From: a virus
Length of the DNA: 64,000 nt
Strand: one strand, 5' to 3'
Virus record (IMG/VR): IMGVR_UViG_3300028837_000518
Location: 1-64,000 of that record
A program made the position numbers and the translations under genes. Shown here piece after piece: positions 17,601 to 26,174 of the stretch. Every line of letters begins with the position of its first letter. Positions within the stretch are counted from its first letter, which is position 1. The notes under the pieces were generated by a model. The model made no database searches and was not told the DNA's origin. It worked only from the letters and a program-made list of their open reading frames with translations.

Positions 17601-18871
17601 TATGAATCCTCGTTATTAAACAAGGGTTCAGTGATAAAGTTAAGGTGATGGAGAATGTCTGTATAGATTTTGGCAGCTTGGCTTTGATCCAGCCAGCCTT
17701 TTTCTTGCGCGTGTACTAAAGACTCTGTAATGCGAACTATTGCACCAGCAGAACGCTGAATATCACGAACGCCCAAACGCGGAGCCAAGCAGTAAATTTT
17801 ATACTCACCCGGCCTAAGCACGCCTTTTACAATAGCCTCTTGTATAGCATATCTTCCCATAAATAGGAAAATATCTTTAATCTCTTCTTGGCGAACGATA
17901 AGGCCACGGACGGTGGGATTGAGCATTTCACCAGATTCAGGCTGGTCGGGTGATATGTTCAAGAGTCCTGCTGTGCTTGTAATAAACTCTTCAGCTAGTT
18001 TAGCATCACGCGAAAGTCCAATGCCAATACTTCGCGGCTGCACCATATTCCACTCGACGCCCTCATTATGCGCCTGAATAGTGCCGGGACCCGGTACATT
18101 ATCTCTTTGTTCCTTAAGCCATAACTTTATATCTTCAGCGGTTTTCCCACGTAACATAACATCAAACCAGACGCCACTAAACTGAGCATCGCGTTCAATC
18201 TTATTGTATAGGAAAGTCTCCCAAACATTTATCCAGTCAAGAAGCGCGAGAAGAACTGGGTAGCCGCGTACATGACCACCAAGGCGGTCAGTACGAAAGA
18301 AAAAACAGTCGCCATCATAACGTCCTAGACCATTTCGCCAGCGAATAACATTATAGGTTGACTCAGATTTTAGAACGATGTTGGCAGCCTCGCCCGGCTC
18401 ACCATCTACTTCCGTAACAGACTCAATTTGAGTACTAGGGATAAAGTTTAGACCGACGAAACCAGATATGTCATTAACTTTGGCGAGTAGAGCCAGTTCG
18501 CCATAGACGTATAACTCTTGAATATAACGCCAGGTATTTTTTGCTAGGTCATTGACAGGCGAATTCCAAAACGTATTTAGAACTTTATTTGCTTCTGCAT
18601 CGGGTGAGTGGAGGGTAAAGCCTGTTCCCACAACAAAGTCTATCATCCAGCGAGTAAGGCGCTTGGCAAGAGGAGAAGCTAGGTAAAATGATTCAATACC
18701 TCTAATGGCTTCATCACGGCGCGTGGTATCTAGGTCAATGGAGCCTTGCTTAAACTTACGATACTTCCAATCATCAGAATCAAGTGTAGCGGGAGTATCT
18801 AAAAGACTAGCGCCCTCTAAGAATGTTGCGCTTTGTGGTTGTATCCTGTATTTAGTATCTAGTACTGGCAT
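17600..18871 (-). CDS. Portal protein
   Basis: A 423-residue protein located between large terminase and capsid. Portal features are the wing and stem sequence FYLASPLAKRLTRWMIDFVVGTGFTL, the section VYGELALLAKV ... IPSTQIESV, the clip-like FLYNKIERDAQFSGVWFDV and the helical C-terminus. It forms the dodecameric DNA gate of the head. Start ATG at 18871. Confidence 0.9.
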   Translation of the reverse strand: MPVLDTKYRIQPQSATFLEGASLLDTPATLDSDDWKYRKFKQGSIDLDTTRRDEAIRGIESFYLASPLAKRLTRWMIDFVVGTGFTLHSPDAEANKVLNTFWNSPVNDLAKNTWRYIQELYVYGELALLAKVNDISGFVGLNFIPSTQIESVTEVDGEPGEAANIVLKSESTYNVIRWRNGLGRYDGDCFFFRTDRLGGHVRGYPVLLALLDWINVWETFLYNKIERDAQFSGVWFDVMLRGKTAEDIKLWLKEQRDNVPGPGTIQAHNEGVEWNMVQPRSIGIGLSRDAKLAEEFITSTAGLLNISPDQPESGEMLNPTVRGLIVRQEEIKDIFLFMGRYAIQEAIVKGVLRPGEYKIYCLAPRLGVRDIQRSAGAIVRITESLVHAQEKGWLDQSQAAKIYTDILHHLNFITEPLFNNEDS

Positions 18872-18880
18872 AATTTACTC

Positions 18881-19312
18881 CTATCGCGCATAGAAATCAT
18901 AAGCTATTTCTCTAGCTATTCCAGTAACTTGCTGTACTGTTATTCGCGTACCGGCAGGTACAAGCCTCTCGGTAATAACATATGCTGGGATTCTCTGCGC
19001 ATGTTCTATAACCCAGTGTTCAACTACCTGCTCTTTTCCTACTACTGGACTATAAAGTTTAATGTCTAACTGGTCACCATTACCCAAGTACGACAAGTCC
19101 ATTATTCCCCAAATGTAAGATGTACGACGAGTTGTAAAGATTTCATACTCGATCTTCAACTTCATTGGTAGAGTTTCGGAGCGGGCCTGCGTATACTTAT
19201 TGGCTCGACTTAACTTGCGGTTCAGGCTGGGCCAAATCGTTTCTAGTATTACCTTTTTAACTTCAGGAACTTGTAATAGATTCACTAACGTTTTGACAGC
19301 AAACTTTTGCAT
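18881..19312 (-). CDS. Hypothetical protein between terminase and portal
   Basis: A 143-residue protein with an N-terminal amphipathic helix (VNLLQVPEVKKVILETIW) and a beta-rich C-terminal half (VEHWVIEHAQRIPAYVITERLV). No family recognised. Its position in the packaging and head cluster suggests a head-related role. Confidence 0.6.
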   Translation of the reverse strand: MQKFAVKTLVNLLQVPEVKKVILETIWPSLNRKLSRANKYTQARSETLPMKLKIEYEIFTTRRTSYIWGIMDLSYLGNGDQLDIKLYSPVVGKEQVVEHWVIEHAQRIPAYVITERLVPAGTRITVQQVTGIAREIAYDFYAR

Positions 19313-19324
19313 ACTTTCCTTTTC

Positions 19325-20818
19325 CTAGTGGAATAAACCAAATGAGTGACGAAGCTTAGATTGCATTCCCAACCGCCGTCGGTATCTCTCGCCTTCAGTC
19401 TCGCGCGTTACAGTTGGAATTGAAACTACACTTGCGGGAATCACGCCAATGTTTAGAGCCGTACTAACACCAAGTTCAGTTGCGTCGAGAATATCGGCGT
19501 CAGGACTTGGGAAACTAATCCACTGCTTAACGAACTCTGTTACTTTAGGATGTGGCTTAATACTCTCGCCTTGGACAACACCCGGTAAAAGTATTTTCTG
19601 CGACTTAAATAATGAAGCCATACTAGCAAAGCGGATACTTTTGGGCAGCTGCGTTTGTATGCCACGAATTGGTAGCGCTACATCCTTTAGTATATCATCC
19701 ATGATGTATTGTTGTGCTGAGTTAGTCTCTATCCCAATCAGAACTGGTTTCCATAATTTTGCAGCTGCTACTATATGATACTTATGGTCAGTTGTAGATG
19801 CCTGTATTTGCTGAACATCCAAAATATAACCAGTATTATTAACGTCGAAACCAATGACAGATATAGCAAGGTAGTTCGTACCATGTTTATCGCGCGCGCA
19901 AGGGTCAACGCCAATGTAGACACGTAGGTTTGACGGCGGTTCAAGGTAATAGAAAAGCCAATCCTCCTTAAGGAAGTTTCGTGTAAAGTCCACGGGAGTC
20001 TGAAGGTACTGGCCAACATAAGAGAAGTAGTCCTCTTCTTCAGCACGCGCAATATCCTCTGATGTAAACCGCTCGGGCCAAAGAGGTTCCTCGGGCGTAG
20101 CAACCATCTCGATGGTTTTTGATGAACTTAAGTCCTTAATAGCACCATAGAGGTCTTGCTTGTAAAACCGCGCACCAAATATACGAATTCTTCCACCGGG
20201 GTCTAGGCGCTTATCTAGGGACGAGAAGTACCAGTGGTGAACGTGGCCGCGCATGACTTGTGTTAAGCTATTAGCATAAGAAACTAAGTCATCCCCAATG
20301 ATTAGGTCGCAACGATAGCCGATAGTGCTTGAGCCAACGCTAAGAGCAAGTAGGCTGGGGTCCTTAAGGCGATAATCCGAACGCAGTATGGTTTTCTGCT
20401 TCTGTGTCCAAGTCGAAGCAAGGGAGCGTTGTGGAATGAGATTACCAAATATACGTTTCGACTCTGGGTGTGCCAGTAGCGTAGTGATAAAGTTAAGAAT
20501 ACGCTCGGAATAGGTCTCGGTATGTGTAGCTATGATGACACGGGTATTAGGATTATTTCCTAAAGTCCAAGCCGCGAACGCCGAGAGAAGAACGGTCTTT
20601 CCGTGTCCCGGCGGAAGCAAAAAAACAGCTGTTCTTACACTGTTATCGCATAGCGTTTCTACTAGCGGGTGAAGGTGATGAGGAAATTCCCATTCAAGAA
20701 CGGCACGATAGTAGAGTGTAAAGTCATCACGCTCTGGAATTGGCTTGTCCGGCTTCATACGTGCTGTAAAAGTTTGAACAAGCTGCGAGACCATAGAATC
20801 AGGATTAACGTAGTCCAT
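19325..20818 (-). CDS. terL: Terminase large subunit
   Basis: A 497-residue packaging motor. The ATPase has Walker A LLPPGHGKT (residues 68-75), Walker B LIIGDD and a coupling region. The nuclease domain has the metal-binding acidic residues in YIGVDPC, IGIETN and DADILDAT. Its ATG overlaps the small terminase stop. It cuts and translocates DNA into the prohead through the portal. Confidence 0.96.
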   Translation of the reverse strand: MDYVNPDSMVSQLVQTFTARMKPDKPIPERDDFTLYYRAVLEWEFPHHLHPLVETLCDNSVRTAVFLLPPGHGKTVLLSAFAAWTLGNNPNTRVIIATHTETYSERILNFITTLLAHPESKRIFGNLIPQRSLASTWTQKQKTILRSDYRLKDPSLLALSVGSSTIGYRCDLIIGDDLVSYANSLTQVMRGHVHHWYFSSLDKRLDPGGRIRIFGARFYKQDLYGAIKDLSSSKTIEMVATPEEPLWPERFTSEDIARAEEEDYFSYVGQYLQTPVDFTRNFLKEDWLFYYLEPPSNLRVYIGVDPCARDKHGTNYLAISVIGFDVNNTGYILDVQQIQASTTDHKYHIVAAAKLWKPVLIGIETNSAQQYIMDDILKDVALPIRGIQTQLPKSIRFASMASLFKSQKILLPGVVQGESIKPHPKVTEFVKQWISFPSPDADILDATELGVSTALNIGVIPASVVSIPTVTRETEGERYRRRLGMQSKLRHSFGLFH

Positions 20819-21417
20819 TACTCTTCTTCAAGTACAGTGTACTCGCCATCTACAGTGCTAGGAATAAGATTCTCAGCAGCAATTGCACGAGCACTTGAGG
20901 CACGAATTGACTTACGAATGCTTCCCACCATCTCCTTCTCAAACTCAGCGCGAACAGCATCGTCGGTAATATACTTTTTACCAAGGTCAGCAAATGCTGA
21001 AACGATTGTACCCGTAACGGATATATGCAAGTAGTGTTGTTTTCCTCTTTCTATTTCATTAATGGTACGTGCCGTACTAGTGATTGAGCCTGCAAGTCGC
21101 GCTAGAGTTGAATAGTAATGTGTAATGTTCTCAAAGTCATCAATATCTAACATTTGTAGCTCGGCACGCAGCATCGCTAACTCGCGCCGGCAATCTAGTA
21201 TTTTCGTATCATCAAGTAGCGTTTCTACTAGAGGTCGTAGGCGCGGCGATATAGATGATACAAGGTATCGACCTGCCTCTGATTGCCCCGAGCTACCCCC
21301 GTGATACTTGCATCGCCCCGTACCAAAATGATGAGTCCCAAAGCCAGCCGGCTGCTTACAAATAGTACCCGTTCTAGTTTTTGCGCCACATATTTTATCT
21401 GCTGGTTTTCTTGACAT
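20818..21417 (-). CDS. Terminase small subunit-like protein with zinc-binding N-terminus
   Basis: A 199-residue protein starting CGAKTRTGTICKQPAGFG and followed by GRCKYHGGSSGQ, a Cys/His cluster common at the start of phage small terminases. A long helical central region (RRELAMLRAELQMLD) follows, consistent with oligomerisation and DNA-site recognition. Placement directly before the large subunit supports the assignment. Confidence 0.8.
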   Translation of the reverse strand: MSRKPADKICGAKTRTGTICKQPAGFGTHHFGTGRCKYHGGSSGQSEAGRYLVSSISPRLRPLVETLLDDTKILDCRRELAMLRAELQMLDIDDFENITHYYSTLARLAGSITSTARTINEIERGKQHYLHISVTGTIVSAFADLGKKYITDDAVRAEFEKEMVGSIRKSIRASSARAIAAENLIPSTVDGEYTVLEEE

Positions 21418-21425
21418 AGCGACCT

Positions 21426-21454
21426 ATTATAGCATGTTTTTATACTTGTGTCAA
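21426..21454 (-). promoter_or_regulatory. Strong promoter for the terminase-portal genes
   Basis: On the minus strand TTGACA (21454-21449), 17-base spacer, TATAAT (21431-21426). It overlaps the last codons of the glycosyltransferase gene and drives the small terminase and following genes. Confidence 0.88.
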
Positions 21455-22275
21455 GGTGATGGTGTTGGTACTAGTTCAAACTGGGTTATATCGACTTCAT
21501 CTGGCCAGGTGTGTAATGGTTGATTACCTAAGTCAAGTGATGCCCACACTACATTATTAGAGTGTAGTCCATGCTCGCCAATTCCGCGCGCACGATTTAC
21601 CACAAATCGTATACGAATAAAGTTTTCCATCTCTATACATCGCAGAAGGGCCGTATCACTCGACGGTTCTAATATAGAACTACCAATACTCTGTGCCCAA
21701 TTTGCAACCTCGGCACTCCGCTGTTCCAAGTTTCGATAGGGCACATCACTAATACACTCATAATATTTACGATACCAACACCAAAGCGTCCGCCATTTAT
21801 CCGTCCACCAACCCTCACACCAGAAGTGACCTGCGGCACTACACACTTTATCCCTGTACTCGTGCGTGGGCAAGGTGATTGTTCTGAATCCTAACGATAT
21901 ACTACCAATGCGTTCATCATCCCTATATTGCTCAAAAAGGGTGCGCATATGATGTAGAGCAAATGGGGATAGTAGAATATCGTTATCCATACAAATGAAC
22001 TGTTCATAGTGGTTAGCCATCCACGGCATGACTTGAAGGCGCATGGCGGCACAGCACATATTACTCTCGTTACGATGAACTGTTTTGCGTGGTAAATCAG
22101 CGCCTTCAAAAACTTGCACGCTTTTTTCTACAGCTGATTCCGCATCTTCGTCAAGCGCCCCATCTTGCCACAAGTGTATGTCTGTGTCAGTTAGGTCGTT
22201 CTCGCCCAAAGTCTCTAACTCACGTTGTAGATAGTGCGGGCGATTATAAGACATGATTGCTAACCCTGTAATCAT
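21451..22275 (-). CDS. Glycosyltransferase-like protein (GT-A fold)
   Basis: A 274-residue protein. It starts with ITGLAIMSYNRPHYLQRELETL, the usual opening of GT-A transferases, and has a DND triad (FICMDNDILLS) that would bind metal and nucleotide sugar. The C-terminal part has Trp-rich segments (HFWCEGWWTDKWRTLWCW). It is followed by the terminase genes and preceded by an epimerase and a methyltransferase-like gene. The acceptor (phage DNA, virion protein or host surface) cannot be read from the sequence. Confidence 0.75.
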   Translation of the reverse strand: MITGLAIMSYNRPHYLQRELETLGENDLTDTDIHLWQDGALDEDAESAVEKSVQVFEGADLPRKTVHRNESNMCCAAMRLQVMPWMANHYEQFICMDNDILLSPFALHHMRTLFEQYRDDERIGSISLGFRTITLPTHEYRDKVCSAAGHFWCEGWWTDKWRTLWCWYRKYYECISDVPYRNLEQRSAEVANWAQSIGSSILEPSSDTALLRCIEMENFIRIRFVVNRARGIGEHGLHSNNVVWASLDLGNQPLHTWPDEVDITQFELVPTPSP

Positions 22276-22277
22276 AT

Positions 22278-23129
22278 CTACTTCACCCTCATATCCCGCC
22301 AGTGCTCTTGATACCAGGCTACAGTCTTGGCCATGCCCGCTACTAATGATATGCGTGGGTAATAGCTAAGGAGTTGAACTATCTTAGTTGGGTCAGCCAA
22401 CTGCACCCCGCCACGCTCTGGCTCACCGGGACGCATGGGAACATGTAGAATTTGACTGGGACTATTTGCGGCGTTAACAATTACTCGCGCCAAGGCATTA
22501 ACCGTGGTCGGAATACCAGTGCCCGCATCTATTACCTCTCCCCATACACCGCGTTCCCACGCACGAATTAGTATCTCGCACATATCGCTTACATGTATTT
22601 GATCAGTGATTTGCTCGCCATCACCATAAACTATTAGGGGTTGTCCCGTAATTGCCCGCACAATAAAAGTTGGTACAGCCTTCTGTACCTTTCCCCACTT
22701 TTGCCTGGAACCATAAACATTCAATCCGCGCACTACAACGACTGGTAGGTTGTAATTTTCGTACCACGCCAAACAAAACTCATTAGCCGCCCGCTTAGTT
22801 ATACAGTATGGGTTATGCCAGGCTGTTTTTAGACTTAGATATATCAGTGGAGTTTTAGCGTGTTGACATGCACGAAGCACAGCAATTGTACCCTTAATGT
22901 TGACATCTATAGTTTTTTCAATGTACCTAAAGGTTTCAGCTGAACCCAGAATGCCAGCACAATCAAATACAACATCCGCCCCGCCTACGCTTTGCTGTAA
23001 CTTACCAGCATCTAGTATGTCTAAACCATCCACTAAATCATATGACAGAGCATCATGCCCACACTCACGCAGTGTATTAATTAGATGCCCACCAATAAAT
23101 CCACGCCCACCTGTAACAAGTGCTCTCAC
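22278..23129 (-). CDS. NAD-dependent sugar epimerase/dehydratase (SDR)
   Basis: A 283-residue extended short-chain dehydrogenase. The NAD-binding TGGRGFIGG is at residues 6-14, and the catalytic Tyr108 and Lys112 are in NPYCITKRAANE. A GDGEQITDQIHVSDM section is typical of nucleotide-sugar epimerases. It should interconvert a nucleotide sugar used by the adjacent glycosyltransferase. Tight spacing on both sides places it in one operon. Confidence 0.88.
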   Translation of the reverse strand: MRALVTGGRGFIGGHLINTLRECGHDALSYDLVDGLDILDAGKLQQSVGGADVVFDCAGILGSAETFRYIEKTIDVNIKGTIAVLRACQHAKTPLIYLSLKTAWHNPYCITKRAANEFCLAWYENYNLPVVVVRGLNVYGSRQKWGKVQKAVPTFIVRAITGQPLIVYGDGEQITDQIHVSDMCEILIRAWERGVWGEVIDAGTGIPTTVNALARVIVNAANSPSQILHVPMRPGEPERGGVQLADPTKIVQLLSYYPRISLVAGMAKTVAWYQEHWRDMRVK

Positions 23130-23130
23130 T

Positions 23131-23634
23131 CTACCTCTGCTTTATAGCGTCTAGGATAATACTTGTGTAACCAATCTTGCCAACTCTATTACGCGCATCT
23201 AAACACAGCGACCGTGATATAATGCCAAATTCTGGCGACCACGGACGATAATGAAACACAGATTGTTCATCCCACCACTCAAGCAACTCTACATTGTAAC
23301 CTGCTTCCGCAAATACATTCGTTAGTGTTTTGTAGTTATAAAGCGCCTGATGATCCCCAGGACACTCGCCCAGTATAGCACGCTCCACATAGGCCGCGTC
23401 AGGGAAAAATCCGTCTGGCGTAGCTACCCGCAATCGTGGCACAAACTTGAAGCATTGGCGTGCAGCTTCGCGCCCCTCTTCTAATGTCAAGTGTTCCCAA
23501 ATGTGTTCCGCCAATGCCATATCAACCGGCATATATTTTACCCAAGTATCGGGTCGTAGGAGATTCAACTCCCCTATATTAGTTGATACCCAACCATCTT
23601 GACTGGTATTCGCCGCGCCTATAATAACTTTCAT
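23131..23634 (-). CDS. SAM-dependent methyltransferase-like protein
   Basis: A 167-residue protein. It has the phrase LAEHIWEHLTLEEGREAARQ followed by PRLRVATPDG, which matches class I methyltransferases that act beside glycan genes (the post-motif II region with EHxxEHL). The canonical GxGxG loop is replaced by IIGAANTSQDGWVSTN, so the N-terminal SAM loop is degenerate. A sugar-methylating role with the neighbouring epimerase and transferase is an inference. Confidence 0.65.
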   Translation of the reverse strand: MKVIIGAANTSQDGWVSTNIGELNLLRPDTWVKYMPVDMALAEHIWEHLTLEEGREAARQCFKFVPRLRVATPDGFFPDAAYVERAILGECPGDHQALYNYKTLTNVFAEAGYNVELLEWWDEQSVFHYRPWSPEFGIISRSLCLDARNRVGKIGYTSIILDAIKQR

Positions 23635-23638
23635 AGTA

Positions 23639-23788
23639 CTACCCGCGACGGTCTCGTTCGCGCCAACGCCGCCGCCTTAATACAACTCGCCTTATACGCC
23701 TGCGAAATGGGAATCCGACACATCTCCCCATTCCTCTTCCCGTTAGCGGCCCACGACCGTCAGGTCCCGTTCCATCTCTATACGGCAT
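23639..23788 (-). CDS. DUF5320-like small protein
   Basis: A 49-residue protein with ribosome site GAGAGGAG before its ATG, ending four bases before the methyltransferase-like ATG. It begins MPYRDGTGPDGRGPLTGRGMGRCVG, the unmistakable DGTGPxGxGPxTGRGxGxC signature of DUF5320 proteins, followed by an extremely Arg-rich tail. It is the first gene of the left operon. The function of the family is not known. Confidence 0.8.
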   Translation of the reverse strand: MPYRDGTGPDGRGPLTGRGMGRCVGFPFRRRIRRVVLRRRRWRERDRRG

Positions 23789-23895
23789 CTAATTCTCCTC
23801 TCTACTCTATTAGAACATATGTTCACCTAGATCAATCTCGATGTTTAGATGAATGTTTCCGTGGTGATTAATAGTATAGTACTTAAGTAGTAGTT

Positions 23896-23923
23896 ATTAT
23901 AGCTAATACGCTTGTGGTGTCAA
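23896..23923 (-). promoter_or_regulatory. Leftward promoter of the structural/modification operon
   Basis: On the minus strand TTGACA (23923-23918), a 16-base spacer and TATAAT (23901-23896). It starts a leader of about 100 bases before the DUF5320-like gene. It is divergent from the rightward promoter at 24090. Confidence 0.85.
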
Positions 23924-24089
23924 GTGGAGTTTTGTAAATTTTGCGTAAATAATTTTCCCCAAAAGTTGAGAATTTTGATGGGAGAGGGTGTCCCTACGTT
24001 ACAGTAAAGCTGACCCCCGTGAAACTTGTAAATAGCACAAGACAGCACAAGGCTGCCCTACGTAGGCGTATACAGCATAGAACCATGGC
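23924..24089. promoter_or_regulatory. Divergent control region with palindrome
   Basis: A non-coding stretch between two divergent promoters. It contains a perfect 10-bp palindrome CCTACGTAGG (24057-24066), about 24 bases upstream of the rightward -35 box, and a second CCTACGT at about 23,993. These repeated half-sites are good candidates for an operator that switches between the two arms. Confidence 0.5.
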
Positions 24090-24118
24090 TTGACACACGC
24101 CGGGCGCTATGCTATCCT
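24090..24118 (+). promoter_or_regulatory. Rightward early promoter
   Basis: TTGACA (24090-24095), 17-base spacer, TATCCT (24113-24118). It precedes the first plus-strand gene, with a leader of about 45 bases containing a GGGAG ribosome site. Confidence 0.8.
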
Positions 24119-24168
24119 ATAGCCAAGTTTGGACAATGAGAGCCAAACAACACACACGAGGGAGAAAC

Positions 24169-24777
24169 ATGAAAACCGTATCGGGAACCGACGCGGACAC
24201 CAGCCCCACAAACCCCACGGATCAGGAGCCCGTGGAAGAAGAGAAGAGTGCGGAAGAGCTGTATTGGGAGAGCCTAGATGCTGGCCAGCAGTCCGTATTC
24301 ACGGACGTTATGCGGATGACACCCAAACAGGCATACGTGCAAAAACTCGCATCGGACCGTGTTACAGCACGGCTTGCCGTTGTGGAGACGGCGTTGGCCG
24401 AAACAGAACTCGCATCAGCCGCCGCGGTAGAAACCATTATCGCGGCGTTGATCGCGGCCGGCAAAACCCACGACTGCAAAGTGGTTTGCATCATTCACAA
24501 CACGGGTGCAAGTTTTGCAGAAGACATAACACGCCGCCGACGCAAAACGTCGGGACGCGCAACACCCGCCGGCGGCAAACGTGATCCGCGTGTTATCGTT
24601 GGCGGCGTAACGTACGCCAACAACAAAGCGGCTTGCCAAGCCCTGAACCTGGAACCGTTCGTCGGGATTGACAAGCGGCAAACCGACGGCGTGTTTGACG
24701 ACTGGCGATCCGCCATTGACGCACACGCGGCCAACAACGCGCTAGACCTGGTTCGCCCAGGCAAGCTCAAGGCATAG
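24169..24777 (+). CDS. GC-rich early protein, possibly DNA-binding
   Basis: A 202-residue protein. I chose the ATG at 24169 because GAGGGAG stands just upstream; an earlier in-frame ATG at 24109 overlaps the promoter. The N-terminus is acidic. The middle has a helical Ala/Val/Glu section, then a very basic stretch (DITRRRRKTSGR), then a compact C-terminal module (VIVGGVTYANNKAACQALNL) resembling a NUMOD-like or helix-turn-helix unit. Its GC content and third-position G/C are far above its neighbours, as if codon-optimised or acquired. It has its own promoter and terminator, so it is a single-gene early transcript. Confidence 0.75.
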   Translation: MKTVSGTDADTSPTNPTDQEPVEEEKSAEELYWESLDAGQQSVFTDVMRMTPKQAYVQKLASDRVTARLAVVETALAETELASAAAVETIIAALIAAGKTHDCKVVCIIHNTGASFAEDITRRRRKTSGRATPAGGKRDPRVIVGGVTYANNKAACQALNLEPFVGIDKRQTDGVFDDWRSAIDAHAANNALDLVRPGKLKA

Positions 24778-24794
24778 GCCGACAACGGACACCG

Positions 24795-24825
24795 CCTGGG
24801 CTGGGAAACCAGCCCAGGTTTCTTT
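24795..24825 (+). terminator. Rho-independent terminator with GAAA loop
   Basis: A perfect 10-bp stem CCTGGGCTGG / CCAGCCCAGG closed by a GAAA tetraloop and followed by TTTCTTT. It ends the first early transcript. Confidence 0.9.
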
Positions 24826-24904
24826 GCGTCCCGGGCCGAGTGAAAACCGCTGGGAACTGGCGAGTAGGGCGGGTTCCGCACAGTAGTTAGCGCCACAGTA
24901 GTAG

Positions 24905-24969
24905 TCGCCAGAACGTCAGGGTTCGGGAGATAACTTCCCACTTTGCGGGTTCGAGTCCCGCACTGGCGA
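24905..24969 (+). ncRNA. Truncated tRNA-like element
   Basis: A 65-base element with a perfect 7-bp acceptor-type stem (TCGCCAG 24905-24911 / CTGGCGA 24963-24969) and a canonical T arm (GCGGG TTCGAGT CCCGC) separated from the acceptor strand by one base. The middle is too short for both D and anticodon arms; only a GGGA/TCCC hairpin is present. It may be a tRNA mimic or a decayed tRNA gene. No CCA is encoded. Confidence 0.5.
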
Positions 24970-25003
24970 TTATAGCAGTGGAGTAATCGCAGTAGTTCAC
25001 GCG

Positions 25004-25029
25004 GCTAACTGAGGCTATAATCAGTTAGC
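25004..25029 (+). promoter_or_regulatory. Intergenic hairpin
   Basis: A perfect 9-bp inverted repeat GCTAACTGA / TCAGTTAGC with an 8-base loop, ahead of the next small gene and without a T-tract. It is one of a series of hairpins that fill the gaps in this early region. Confidence 0.5.
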
Positions 25030-25083
25030 CCAAGCTAGGGGAGGGGAGTTGTGGCAACCAGCAGGCCGAGAGTGCGTGTGTAG

Positions 25084-25320
25084 TTGCGGGACGGCACGAT
25101 AGTCGATGGGTTGGTAATGGGTACGGAGCATCTCGTTACTACGCGGCGAACCGTGCAGGTTTTAGGTGTCCACACCGAGGCCGGGCGCATGGACAGACGA
25201 GAAGCAACCATGCGAGTGAGTGAGCGAACTCTAGCATCACTCACCGAGGCCGACCGCGTGGTAATAGAAGAAGTTGTGGAAGTGGCATCGCGCGATGGGT
25301 GTATCGCACTGCCGCACTGA
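25084..25320 (+). CDS. Small hypothetical protein
   Basis: A 78-residue frame opening with TTG at 25084; a later ATG at 25117 is an alternative. It has mixed alpha/beta character (TRRTVQVLGVHTEAGRM, then RVVIEEVVEVAS). A purine-rich GGGGAGGGGA tract lies about 40 bases upstream of the TTG, so the true start is uncertain. The frame is followed by a hairpin (ACTGACCCTGA ... TCAGAGTCAGT). Confidence 0.5.
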   Translation: MRDGTIVDGLVMGTEHLVTTRRTVQVLGVHTEAGRMDRREATMRVSERTLASLTEADRVVIEEVVEVASRDGCIALPH

Positions 25321-25394
25321 CTTCCAACTACTGACCCTGAGCGCGAGTTCAGAGTCAGTGGTGGGCAGTCAGTTTACAGTTAGGGGAGAGAGTA

Positions 25395-25565
25395 ATGGCG
25401 GGAAAGAGAAAGTTAGTATGTAACAAGTGTGACTGCACCATACCCATCCGTGGGTTCGTGTGGCGAGAGCGGGCGCGCACTGCGCAGTACGACGAGCAGG
25501 GTGTGAGTAGAGACTACTACTGCGACCCCTGCGCGGACACCCGCGAGAGTGGTGGGTGGCACTAA
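25395..25565 (+). CDS. Small zinc-ribbon protein
   Basis: A 56-residue protein with ribosome site GGGGAGAG. It carries two CxxC-type knuckles, VCNKCDC near residue 10 and YCDPCAD near residue 43, the pattern of a treble-clef or zinc-ribbon fold. Many neighbours share this build. No function can be assigned. Confidence 0.7.
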   Translation: MAGKRKLVCNKCDCTIPIRGFVWRERARTAQYDEQGVSRDYYCDPCADTRESGGWH

Positions 25566-25593
25566 CGAGTACCAAGTAATCGGGGAGGGAGTA

Positions 25594-25800
25594 ATGAAGT
25601 ATCCTGAGTTCAACTACGAGGTGCACGGCGCGAACGTAGGTAGTTACTGTCCTGCTCTCGGGGCACCATGTGCATTCGAGGATGAGAGCCGCGACGGTAA
25701 CGACTGTCCGTTCCCCGGGGATGATGATTGTCCCGGCGAAACTCTACTGGGTAGCATCATCCTGACGGAGAGCGGGCAGGTCGTTCACTTGACCTGGTAA
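25594..25800 (+). CDS. Small Cys-rich protein
   Basis: A 68-residue protein. The ATG at 25594 follows GGGGAGGGAG. Cys residues are paired in CPALGAPC and CPFPGDDDCPGE, suggesting a small metal-binding fold. Acidic overall. Confidence 0.65.
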   Translation: MKYPEFNYEVHGANVGSYCPALGAPCAFEDESRDGNDCPFPGDDDCPGETLLGSIILTESGQVVHLTW

Positions 25801-25815
25801 GGGGAGGAAGTAATC

Positions 25816-26070
25816 ATGAACGGCTGTCCAAGTTGCGGTAAGTCGCACGGCGTATGCGAGAAGTTTATTCGCGTCCGGGACCACAGTAGAATCCGGGCAG
25901 ACGAGAGTATGCGGGATGTTGAGATACTATACGTGTGCAAGTGTGGCACGATATGGTGTCCTCAGAACCCGGTGTGGCCTGGGTACATCTGGTATCCCCG
26001 GGAGACCTGGTCATCGTCGTCGAACCCGCAGGGTGACGCGGAGTTCTACTCAGAGGAGCCAATGACATGA
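25816..26070 (+). CDS. Small zinc-ribbon protein
   Basis: An 84-residue protein starting MNGCPSCGKSHGVC, with a second knuckle YVCKCGTIWC near residue 53. Clear ribosome site GGGGAGG. Probable zinc-binding protein; partner unknown. Confidence 0.7.
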   Translation: MNGCPSCGKSHGVCEKFIRVRDHSRIRADESMRDVEILYVCKCGTIWCPQNPVWPGYIWYPRETWSSSSNPQGDAEFYSEEPMT

Positions 26071-26107
26071 ACCCACCGAGTGGATGAAGACAAGTTGAGA
26101 GGGTGAA

Positions 26108-26174
26108 GCGCGGGTATCAGTGCGGCCCTGGACTCAATAAAGTAGCAACGGGCAGGTCCATGCGGTACCCGCGC
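26108..26174 (+). promoter_or_regulatory. Intergenic hairpin
   Basis: Outer stem GCGCGGGTAT / GTACCCGCGC (10 bp with one wobble) plus an inner TGGAC / GTCCA stem. It lies between the preceding gene and the DnaA-box cluster. Confidence 0.45.

Noticed and set aside
24109-24168. Upstream start (ATG 24109) for the first early gene
   Set aside because: It overlaps the -10 region of the promoter at 24090-24118, so it could not be transcribed from it, and it lacks a ribosome site; ATG 24169 has GAGGGAG.
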